DNA of 5,167 nt from an uncultured Anaerovibrio sp. (GTDB lineage Bacteria; Bacillota; Negativicutes; Selenomonadales; Selenomonadaceae). Position 1 is the stretch's first letter, and every line of letters starts with the position of its first letter. The notes under the pieces are model-generated. The model was not told the origin of the DNA. It worked only from the letters and a program-made list of their open reading frames with translations, and did not search any database. The position numbers and the translations under genes are program-made. The stretch covers positions 1-5,167 of the forward strand of contig CACZYN010000142.1 of assembly GCA_902785445.1 (NCBI GenBank), written 5' to 3'. Positions 1-5,166 of the stretch are shown here, in pieces.

Positions 1-1399
1 GAACATCCTCATCACGAGGTGCAGTGAACGGATGATGCATAGCCTTCCAACGCTTATCCTCTTCACTGTATTCAAACATAGGGAAATCAACTACCCACAG
101 GAAGCACAGCTTGTCTGGGTCAATGAGACCACGACGACGGGCCATCTCCAGACGGAGCTCGCCCAGAGCCTGGGCTACTACCAACGGCTTGTCAGCAATA
201 ACCAACAGCAGGTCACCAGTCTTGGCACCAGTAGCCTTCTTGATTTCCTCAAAGGTTTCATCGGAATAGAACTTCTTAAATGGGGACTTTACGCCCTCCT
301 CAGTGTACTGAATCCAAGCCAAGCCCTTGGCACCATAGCCCTGTACATACTGAACCAGGCCATCCAGCTCACGGCGAGGAATATTGGCATAATCCTCCAC
401 GTTGATAACCTTCACCTGACCGCCGTTTTCCAATACAGAAGCAAATACCTTAAAGTCAGAGCCCTTAACATACTCGGAAATATCCATAAGCTCCATGCCA
501 AAGCGAAGATCCGGCTTGTCGGAACCATAACGCTCCATAGCCTCATCCCAAGTCATACGCTGGAACTTCTCTGGCAGCTTAATATCCAATGCCTTATCAA
601 AGATTTCACCCATCATGCCTTCCATCATGGTCAGGATAGTCTCCTGATCAATGAAGGACATCTCAATATCCAGCTGAGTGAACTCTGGCTGACGATCAGC
701 CCGCAGGTCCTCATCACGGAAGCAACGGACAATCTGGAAGTATTTCTCAAAGCCAGAGAGCATGAGAATCTGCTTGTAAATCTGTGGAGACTGTGGCAGA
801 GCATAGAACTCACCTGGATTCAAGCGGCTTGGTACCAAGAAGTCACGGGCACCCTCCGGAGTGGACTTACATAGCATAGGAGTCTCAATCTCCAGGAAGC
901 CGTTACGATCAAAGTAGTCACGCATAATCTTGGTAACCCGATGACGGAGCATAAGGCACTTCTGCATCTCCGGACGACGCAAATCAAGGTAACGATACTT
1001 CAGACGCAACATCTCATCGACCTCAATACCATCCTGAATGTAGAATGGTGGGGTCTTAGCCTTATTGAGAATACGCAGCTCTTTTACTACCACCTCAATT
1101 TCACCAGTAGCCATGTTAGGGTTGATAGTCTCCTCGCTACGGGCGCGAACATCACCACGAACAGCCAGAACGAACTCGCTGCGGATGGTCTCTGCCTTGT
1201 GGAAGGCCTCCTCACCAATAGCTGCCTCATCAAATACGATCTGAACCAAACCGGAACGATCACGGAAATCGATAAAAATCAATCCACCATGGTCACGACG
1301 ACGGGAAGCCCAGCCGCAGAGTACAACCTCACTGCCCACATTATCCTTGCGCAGCTCGCCACAATGATGAGAACGCTTCAAACCTTCTAAAGTATCCAT
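1..1399 (-). CDS. aspS: Aspartyl-tRNA synthetase, partial (C-terminus beyond left edge)
   Basis: Cytoplasmic class II aminoacyl-tRNA synthetase that charges tRNA-Asp with aspartate. The minus strand is open from an ATG at 1399 to the window edge: 466 residues of the roughly 590 usual for bacterial AspRS. An N-terminal OB-fold anticodon-binding domain (about 1-110) contains RRRDHGGLIFIDFRDRSG (33-50). The catalytic core follows, with YRYLDLRRPEM (135-145), TPEGARDFLVPSR (180-192), LPQSPQIYKQ (201-210) and motif 2 FRDEDLRADRQPEFTQ (227-242). A GAD-type insertion spans roughly 285-415, and the core resumes at LWVVDFPMFE and MHHPFT. Motif 3 would lie outside the window. By alignment from memory, K209, R228 and D244 match E. 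coli K198, R217 and D233. The start is fixed by GAGGTG eight bases upstream. It lies 36 nt after hisS, probably in the same transcript. His37 occupies a position tied to tRNA-Asn recognition (see findings). Arginine codons are almost all CGT/CGC, suggesting high expression. The family call is very secure. Confidence 0.97.
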   Translation of the reverse strand, partial: MDTLEGLKRSHHCGELRKDNVGSEVVLCGWASRRRDHGGLIFIDFRDRSGLVQIVFDEAAIGEEAFHKAETIRSEFVLAVRGDVRARSEETINPNMATGEIEVVVKELRILNKAKTPPFYIQDGIEVDEMLRLKYRYLDLRRPEMQKCLMLRHRVTKIMRDYFDRNGFLEIETPMLCKSTPEGARDFLVPSRLNPGEFYALPQSPQIYKQILMLSGFEKYFQIVRCFRDEDLRADRQPEFTQLDIEMSFIDQETILTMMEGMMGEIFDKALDIKLPEKFQRMTWDEAMERYGSDKPDLRFGMELMDISEYVKGSDFKVFASVLENGGQVKVINVEDYANIPRRELDGLVQYVQGYGAKGLAWIQYTEEGVKSPFKKFYSDETFEEIKKATGAKTGDLLLVIADKPLVVAQALGELRLEMARRRGLIDPDKLCFLWVVDFPMFEYSEEDKRWKAMHHPFTAPRDEDV

Positions 1400-1407
1400 T
1401 AATATTT

Positions 1408-1413
1408 CACCTC
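1408..1413 (-). promoter_or_regulatory. Ribosome binding site of aspS
   Basis: On the minus strand GAGGTG lies eight bases before the ATG at 1399, which fixes the aspS start. The 36-nt hisS-aspS gap is otherwise AT-rich, and I see no promoter or terminator in it. Confidence 0.8.
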
Positions 1414-1435
1414 ATAAATTATTTTCTATAATTAA

Positions 1436-2686
1436 TTATTTGAGCCGGTTAATCAATTCCGCCACCGGAATTTTTTCCTGCTCACTGCCAGCCATATCCC
1501 GAAGGACAACGGCATTTTCCGCCAGCTCGTCCTCACCCATTATAGCGGCATATTTGGCATTATATTTATTGGCCTGCTTCATCTGCGCCTTCATACTGCG
1601 ACCAGCATAATCCACTGCCGCACTATAGCCCGCATCCCGCAGATCCATTACCAGCTTAAAGGCCTCCGTCTGAGCTTGTTCACCCAGAGCCACCACATAT
1701 ACATCCACACTGCGGTTCTTATCCGGTAACAATCCCTGCTTTTCCAAAGCCAAAAGGACTCTTTCCAAGCCAGTAGCAAAACCCACCGCTGGAGTAGGGT
1801 TCCCCCCCATTTCCTCAATGAGTCCGTCGTAACGTCCGCCACCAGCTACCGCACTTTGAGCTCCCAAAGGAGGATATTTTATCTCAAAAGCTGTCTTGGT
1901 ATAATAGTCCAAACCACGTACCAGACGTGGGTCCAGAGAAAACTTCACCCCAGCCTTGGTGAGATAGGTCTGCAGCTTACTGAAATGGTCACTGCATTCC
2001 TCACAGAGACAATCGGTAATCTTTGGAGCATCCTGCATATAAGGCTTGTCTGCATCCTTTTTGCAGTCCAAAATCCGCATCGGAGCACGATCGAAACGAT
2101 TCTGACAATCCCCACATAAATCATCCAGTTTATCCCGGAAGAAATCCTGCAACATGGTCCGGTATTTGGCCCGACAGGTTGGGCAGCCCACGGAATTAAT
2201 ATACAGCTCCAAATCCTTCAAGCCCAAGCCTTCCAGCAGCTTAATAGCCAACAGGATTATCTCTGCATCCACCGCTGGATTGGACTCACCGATGGCTTCA
2301 ACGCCAAACTGGTGGAATTCCCGCATGCGGCCCGCCTGAGGACGGTCATAGCGGAACATGGAACCAATGTAAAACAGCTTGGTCAGAGCATCCTCTGCAT
2401 AGAGCTTATTCTGTAAGTAGGCCCGTACTGCCGATGCAGTATTTTCCGGCCTCAGGGTAATGCTGCGTTCACCTCTGTCGGTAAAGGTGTACATTTCCTT
2501 GTCCACTACATCGGTGCCTTCACCTATACCACGCTGAAACAGTTCTGTATGCTCAAACATTGGCGTTCTGATTTCCTGATAGCCAAACCGCCGGCACAGA
2601 GAACGTATCTTATCTTCCACAAACAGCCAGTCACCCACTGTGTCCGGCAAAATATCTTTGGTGCCCCGTGGAGCATTTGTCAACAT
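1436..2686 (-). CDS. hisS: Histidyl-tRNA synthetase
   Basis: Cytoplasmic class II synthetase that charges tRNA-His with histidine. It is complete at 416 residues, a normal bacterial length. The N-terminus APRGTKDILPD (5-15) is typical. Motif 1 is around 38-60. TLRPENTASAVRAY (77-90) and motif 2 GSMFRYDRPQAGRMREFHQFGVE (108-130) form the ATP and amino-acid site. The histidine signature LVRGLDYYTKTAFEI is at 255-269 and motif 3 AVGFATGLERVLLAL at 300-314. The C-terminal anticodon-binding domain runs from about 325 to 416. The insertion at about 165-235 carries eight cysteines (168, 171, 191, 194, 208, 226, 228, 231), some in CxxC pairs. The frame is open up to a TTG at 2719, but the ATG at 2686 is preferred: the protein then begins MLTNAPRGTKD as in the family, and AAAGGAGG lies upstream. 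It sits 57 nt after hemZ and 36 nt before aspS. The hisS-aspS pair is common in Bacillota. Confidence 0.98.
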   Translation of the reverse strand: MLTNAPRGTKDILPDTVGDWLFVEDKIRSLCRRFGYQEIRTPMFEHTELFQRGIGEGTDVVDKEMYTFTDRGERSITLRPENTASAVRAYLQNKLYAEDALTKLFYIGSMFRYDRPQAGRMREFHQFGVEAIGESNPAVDAEIILLAIKLLEGLGLKDLELYINSVGCPTCRAKYRTMLQDFFRDKLDDLCGDCQNRFDRAPMRILDCKKDADKPYMQDAPKITDCLCEECSDHFSKLQTYLTKAGVKFSLDPRLVRGLDYYTKTAFEIKYPPLGAQSAVAGGGRYDGLIEEMGGNPTPAVGFATGLERVLLALEKQGLLPDKNRSVDVYVVALGEQAQTEAFKLVMDLRDAGYSAAVDYAGRSMKAQMKQANKYNAKYAAIMGEDELAENAVVLRDMAGSEQEKIPVAELINRLK

Positions 2687-2697
2687 CTTTTGTAAAA

Positions 2698-2705
2698 CCT
2701 CCTTT
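2698..2705 (-). promoter_or_regulatory. Ribosome binding site of hisS
   Basis: AAAGGAGG on the minus strand lies 11 bases before the ATG at 2686. It falls inside the longer open frame that starts at TTG 2719, which is the main reason for choosing 2686. Its 5' half overlaps the right arm of a small hairpin (2701-2721). Confidence 0.8.
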
Positions 2706-2721
2706 GCTTTAAAAAGCAAGG
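2701..2721 (-). promoter_or_regulatory. Hairpin overlapping the hisS ribosome binding site
   Basis: Minus-strand RNA reads CCUUGCUUUUUAAAGCAAAG followed by G. UUGCUU pairs with AAGCAA around a UUUA loop, and the outer CC can pair with GG past one bulged A. The right arm contains the first five bases of the hisS Shine-Dalgarno sequence AAAGGAGG. It is not a terminator, because no U-run follows. The pairing is visible; an effect on translation is inference, and the A/U-rich stem is only modestly stable. Confidence 0.4.
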
Positions 2722-2743
2722 TATTGCAATCTATAATAATATA

Positions 2744-4234
2744 TTACGGCTCACCGTAGGCTTCCGCCAACAGGGCCCGTCTTTTATCAACATAAATATT
2801 TATATCCCGCAGATAAGTTATCAGATCCTTAGCATTAAAGGCAGATTTCAGCCGCTTGGTATGGAAGTTTATCACCTTGCTGGTGGCTGCTCCCCCAATC
2901 CCCAATATGGTCTGACGCTCCTCCATAATTTGGATATTGTACATACTTTCAGCTCCGGCCCGACAGCAGCCCACATTTTCCAGCTGACCGCTCATATAGC
3001 CCTGCCGATAGAGATAATATGGCTTCATCCCCGCCTGCTTGATATACCCCATAGCCGTATTAAACATAGCCCGACAGGTATTGTCATCTGGCAGCTCGTA
3101 TTCCTCCAAATTCATCTTCAGTACGGAACCGCGCTTAAGAGCCAGAGAATGCAGGGTTATATCATCAGGACCCAAAGCAATAATCTTTTGCATGGTATCC
3201 TCAATATCCGCCACCCCCTCACCAGGCAGGCCAATAATCAGGTCCATATTTATTTCCGGAATCTCCGCTGCCCGCAAATCCTTGAACATGGTAACGATGG
3301 CCTCCGGAGTATGATTACGGCCAATTCGCTTCAAGGTTTTCTGCTGCATAGTCTGGGGATTAACGCTGACCCGGGTAACCTGCATATCCACCATGGTCTG
3401 GATCTTTTCCGGAGACATACTGTCCGGCCGACCAGCCTCAACAGTGAATTCCACCGTATGAGGACCATAAAAAGCCTCTTTTACTGCGATGAGCATTTCC
3501 CGGAAATAAGCATCCGGCAAACTGGTGGGAGTACCGCCCCCCACATAGATGGACTGTACCTTAAAACCATAGTCAATAACCGCCTGCTTAACTGCCGCCA
3601 AATCCTTACGAAATACCGCCATAAAATCCTTCAAGCCATCTTCCTTAGGAAGTATATTCGCCGGAAAGGAACAGTACAGACAACGGCTCAAACAAAAAGG
3701 AATCCCCACGTAAATACTGATGGTTTTTTCATCCGTCTGGGCCAAAAATGGCTGCTGACGAATGGCCATATCCGTAATGGTAACTGCCTTATCCTCGCTG
3801 GCTTCATAGTCATGGAGCAAACGCTCCACCACCTCATCCCTGGAAAGGCCGCCATTTAAAAGACGGTGAACTATCTTGGTGGGCCGAACTCCATGAAGGA
3901 TCCCCCAGGGAGCAGCCTCAAAGCCGAATTGCTTCCGAAAAAGCTGATAAAGATTCAGCTTTATCAAGCGATGCTTGCCAGCAGCAAACCGTTCATCACT
4001 ACGCCCTTCCGTGGTCTGAGTCAGATGAACCCTTTCTCCGTCCACACCGGTCATAGCTATAATGGTCTCCACAATGGGAATATTGCCCGGCTTCAGGTTG
4101 TTTTCTATATTCAGTGACTCCCAAGTATAGTCTTCCTCACAGCCCGTCTCTATCTTAAAAAGATTCAGGACTTCACGGACTACCTTGACCACCACCTGGT
4201 CCTCACTATTTAAGGTAAACTCTTTAATTTTCAA
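2744..4234 (-). CDS. hemZ: HemZ-family radical SAM protein (coproporphyrinogen III dehydrogenase-like)
   Basis: HemZ is annotated as an oxygen-independent coproporphyrinogen III dehydrogenase of heme synthesis; this activity is less firmly proven than for HemN. The protein is 496 residues from the chosen start, near the usual HemZ length. An N-terminal HemZ-specific region (about 1-165) contains PWGILHGVRPTK (109-120). The radical SAM core follows: GIPFCLSRCLYCSF, with the 4Fe-4S ligands C181, C185 and C188, then IYVGGGTPTSL (229-239), an RVSVNPQT strand and MDLIIGLPGEG. The C-terminal part has YYLYRQGYMSGQLENVG (406-422) and ILGIGGAATSK, both strongly HemZ-like. There is no fourth cluster-adjacent Cys as in HemN. 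The start is uncertain. TTG 4234 overlaps the fur TGA and gives a family-like MKIKEFTL. GTG 4249 is also open but has AGGAG only one base away. AGGAG lies 14 bases before the TTG, which is long. Coupling to fur translation is likely. Confidence 0.9.
   Translation of the reverse strand: MKIKEFTLNSEDQVVVKVVREVLNLFKIETGCEEDYTWESLNIENNLKPGNIPIVETIIAMTGVDGERVHLTQTTEGRSDERFAAGKHRLIKLNLYQLFRKQFGFEAAPWGILHGVRPTKIVHRLLNGGLSRDEVVERLLHDYEASEDKAVTITDMAIRQQPFLAQTDEKTISIYVGIPFCLSRCLYCSFPANILPKEDGLKDFMAVFRKDLAAVKQAVIDYGFKVQSIYVGGGTPTSLPDAYFREMLIAVKEAFYGPHTVEFTVEAGRPDSMSPEKIQTMVDMQVTRVSVNPQTMQQKTLKRIGRNHTPEAIVTMFKDLRAAEIPEINMDLIIGLPGEGVADIEDTMQKIIALGPDDITLHSLALKRGSVLKMNLEEYELPDDNTCRAMFNTAMGYIKQAGMKPYYLYRQGYMSGQLENVGCCRAGAESMYNIQIMEERQTILGIGGAATSKVINFHTKRLKSAFNAKDLITYLRDINIYVDKRRALLAEAYGEP
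2745..2758 (-). other. Small hairpin at the hemZ stop codon
   Basis: The minus strand has TACGG-TGAG-CCGTA, a perfect 5-bp stem with a four-base loop, and the hemZ stop TAA begins within its right arm. An A/T-alternating stretch follows with no T-run, so it is not a convincing terminator. It may be chance, or a 3'-end or RNA-processing structure between hemZ and hisS. Confidence 0.2.
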
Positions 4235-4689
4235 AGCTTCTTGGCACACTCCTGACAGTAGCCATAGAACAGCACCTGATGATCAATAATGTTGAAGTTA
4301 CAGGTCTCGGCAATTTTCTGCTCCAACCCCTCCAGCATATCCTCAGAGAATTCTATAACCTTATCACATTTTTTGCAAATAAGGTGATGATGCTGATGAC
4401 CATTCTCATCGAATTTCTTCAGTTCGTAACGGGCACGCTTCTCACCGAATTCCATCTTCTGGAGAATGTTCATTTCAGGACTGCACATCAATTCGAGAGT
4501 ACGATATACTGTAGCCAGGCCAATATCATATCCCTTATCCCGGAGAGTACGATGTACTTCCTCGGCACTAAGGTGTTCTCCTGTACTATTTAAGAACACT
4601 TCCAATACATCCTGTCTCTGATGAGTAAGCTTGTATCGGCTGTTCTGGAGTCTTTTTTTCAGTTCTTCAATGCTAAATCCTTCGTGCAT
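4231..4689 (-). CDS. fur: Fur-family ferric uptake regulator
   Basis: Cytoplasmic dimeric metal-dependent DNA-binding repressor, 152 residues, full length. The winged-helix domain (about 1-90) has RYKLTHQRQDVLEVF (18-32), EHLSAEEVHRTL (38-49) and the recognition-helix segment IGLATVYRTLELM (56-68). The dimerisation domain has HQHHHLICKKCDKVIEF (98-114) and YCQEC (144-148). C105, C108, C145 and C148 form the structural zinc site. Aligning with E. coli Fur from memory, the regulatory site is intact: H39, E89, H100, H102 and E113. Glu at both 89 and 113, where PerR has Asp, favours iron-sensing Fur over peroxide-sensing PerR. Zur cannot be excluded. ATG at 4689 is supported by GGAGG eight bases upstream. 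It heads the probable fur-hemZ-hisS-aspS transcript, with its stop overlapping the proposed hemZ start, and its promoter lies in an unusual repeat region. Confidence 0.95.
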   Translation of the reverse strand: MHEGFSIEELKKRLQNSRYKLTHQRQDVLEVFLNSTGEHLSAEEVHRTLRDKGYDIGLATVYRTLELMCSPEMNILQKMEFGEKRARYELKKFDENGHQHHHLICKKCDKVIEFSEDMLEGLEQKIAETCNFNIIDHQVLFYGYCQECAKKL

Positions 4690-4697
4690 TTCTCTAT

Positions 4698-4702
4698 CCT
4701 CC
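4698..4702 (-). promoter_or_regulatory. Ribosome binding site of fur
   Basis: GGAGG on the minus strand, eight bases before the fur ATG at 4689. Spacing and sequence are near ideal, which fixes the start. Confidence 0.85.
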
Positions 4703-4758
4703 GCATGCCAAAATTTTGTTACTTACATTACTCTCCTATTTTACACTCCAATTATTGT

Positions 4759-4787
4759 ATTATAACTCAAATATTCATGTTTTTCCA
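4759..4787 (-). promoter_or_regulatory. Probable sigma-A promoter of fur and the downstream genes
   Basis: On the minus strand TGGAAA (4787-4782, four of six to TTGACA) is followed after 17 bases by a perfect TATAAT (4764-4759). Transcription would begin near 4752, leaving a 5' leader of about 60 nt before fur. The -35 lies inside the 43-bp repeat, and the spacer carries one arm of a 15-bp inverted repeat, so a protein binding that arm would meet RNA polymerase directly. I found no good 7-1-7 Fur box here. Confidence 0.65.
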
Positions 4788-4823
4788 TATTTATTTGATA
4801 TAAAAAAGATGAATATTTGAGTT
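4764..4823. repeat. 60-bp imperfect palindrome over the fur promoter
   Basis: AACTCAAATATTCAT (4764-4778) and ATGAATATTTGAGTT (4809-4823) are perfect 15-bp reverse complements. Inside, after one G/G mismatch, five T (4780-4784) face five A (4803-4807), and ATAT (4787-4790) faces ATAT (4798-4801). The whole could form a long cruciform or hairpin with a seven-base loop. One arm fills most of the -35/-10 spacer; the other lies upstream of the -35. It could be a paired operator, a small MITE-like element or a palindromic intergenic repeat; nothing in the window decides. Confidence 0.75.
4774..4816. repeat. Direct repeat, copy 1 (43 bp)
   Basis: Begins TTCATGTTTTTCCATATTTA and ends ATGAATAT. It matches the copy at 4862-4903 in 40 of 43 aligned columns: the first 23 bases are identical, then there are two substitutions and one missing G. 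The unit ends TTCAT/ATGAA are inverted. This copy is embedded in the 60-bp palindrome and provides the -35 of the fur promoter. Confidence 0.9.
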
Positions 4824-4825
4824 TC

Positions 4826-4849
4826 GACGAGCCCACACACCTACTCGTC
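4826..4849. other. GC-richer spacer with a small inverted repeat
   Basis: GACGAG (4826-4831) and CTCGTC (4844-4849) are reverse complements separated by 12 bases. The segment lies between the two AT-rich repeat copies and contrasts with them in composition. No T-run follows on either strand, so it is a poor terminator. It could be a binding site, the remnant that separated the repeat copies, or chance. Confidence 0.3.
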
Positions 4850-4875
4850 ATAACGCAATTGTTCATGTTTTTCCA
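4847..4875 (-). promoter_or_regulatory. Second, weaker promoter-like site in repeat copy 2
   Basis: The repeat gives the same TGGAAA (4875-4870). After 17 bases there is TATGAC (4852-4847), four of six to TATAAT, so the geometry of the fur promoter is preserved. It points at fur and would start about 88 bases further upstream. It may be a decayed or secondary promoter. Confidence 0.3.
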
Positions 4876-4903
4876 TATTTATTTAATACAAAAAAATGAA
4901 TAT
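4862..4903. repeat. Direct repeat, copy 2 (42 bp)
   Basis: Near-identical to 4774-4816, with an 88-bp offset. Its left flank differs, so it lacks the outer arm that makes the first copy a long palindrome; only TTCAT/ATGAA and the internal T-run/A-run pair. It lies directly downstream of the terminator of the right-edge gene. Confidence 0.9.
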
Positions 4904-4908
4904 ACGAA

Positions 4909-4930
4909 AAGGCGACCTTCAGGCCGCCTT
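4909..4930 (-). terminator. Probable Rho-independent terminator of the right-edge gene
   Basis: The minus strand reads AAGGCG-G-CC-TGAA-GG-T-CGCCTT, a 6-bp stem, one mismatch and two further pairs around a TGAA loop. It is followed by two more T, giving a TTTT run. It begins 20 bases after the stop codon at 4951. The T-run is short, so termination may be incomplete and let some transcription read into fur. It shows no such tail on the plus strand. Confidence 0.65.
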
Positions 4931-4950
4931 CAGGAATCCATATCAATTCT

Positions 4951-5166
4951 TTACCATAACCAAGGAGACCAGACTTTCTCCAGGCTTTTCCTTAAAATGA
5001 CTTCAATTCCGTTTTCGTCATCAAAATAAATACTTTCTTCTTCGTTTTTTTCCAGCTTTTCCATATCAAATTCAAAAGCATGGGAATAGGAACCATACTG
5101 AAGTTTTGCATCCTTGAACTTTAATACATAATGATTCTCCGTTTGTTCAATGGTAAAATTGCCATC
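4951..5166 (-). CDS. Unrecognised protein, C-terminal fragment (N-terminus beyond right edge)
   Basis: The minus strand is open from the window edge to a TAA at 4953-4951, giving 71 residues that begin DGNFTIEQTENHY and end EKVWSPWLW. I do not recognise the family. What can be seen: alternating hydrophobic and polar residues suggest beta strands (YVLKFKDAKLQYG, HAFEFDM). An acidic run follows (MEKLEKNEEESIYFDDENG), then an amphipathic segment (IEVILRKSLEKVW) and a tryptophan-rich tail (WSPWLW). There is no signal peptide or membrane segment in this part. The other two minus-strand frames have early stops, and a terminator follows at a normal distance, so it is likely a real gene. It is probably a separate transcript from fur. 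No function is proposed. Confidence 0.75.
   Translation of the reverse strand, partial: DGNFTIEQTENHYVLKFKDAKLQYGSYSHAFEFDMEKLEKNEEESIYFDDENGIEVILRKSLEKVWSPWLW

Noticed and set aside
32..874. 280-residue open frame on the plus strand
   Set aside because: It is the antisense shadow of aspS, whose minus-strand frame has unmistakable AspRS motifs; the plus-strand translation resembles no family and lacks a ribosome binding site.
941..1390. 149-residue open frame on the plus strand
   Set aside because: Antisense to the N-terminal part of aspS, with no family resemblance.
2686..2719. Longer hisS start at TTG 2719
   Set aside because: It would add 11 residues encoded by the ribosome binding site region itself; ATG 2686 has AAAGGAGG upstream and gives the family N-terminus.
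2861..3859. 332-residue open frame on the plus strand
   Set aside because: Lies wholly opposite hemZ, whose radical SAM motifs are clear; its own translation is His/Leu-rich with no recognisable domain.
4279..4593. 104-residue open frame on the plus strand
   Set aside because: Antisense to fur; no supporting motif or ribosome binding site.
4751..4771. Possible Fur or PerR box at the fur promoter
   Set aside because: ATTATAA (4759-4765) matches one half of a PerR box, but it is simply the -10 element and the other half does not match; no acceptable 7-1-7 palindrome was found.
4774..4903. Possible CRISPR array or ArgR boxes
   Set aside because: Only two copies with 45-bp spacing, AT-rich and with no cas gene. 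The ATTCAT/ATGAAT arms recall ARG boxes but are 30 bp apart rather than adjacent, and no arginine gene is nearby.
4817..5029. 70-residue open frame on the plus strand across the repeat region
   Set aside because: It crosses the direct repeat and terminator and is antisense to the end of the right-edge gene; its sequence is low-complexity and unlike a protein family.
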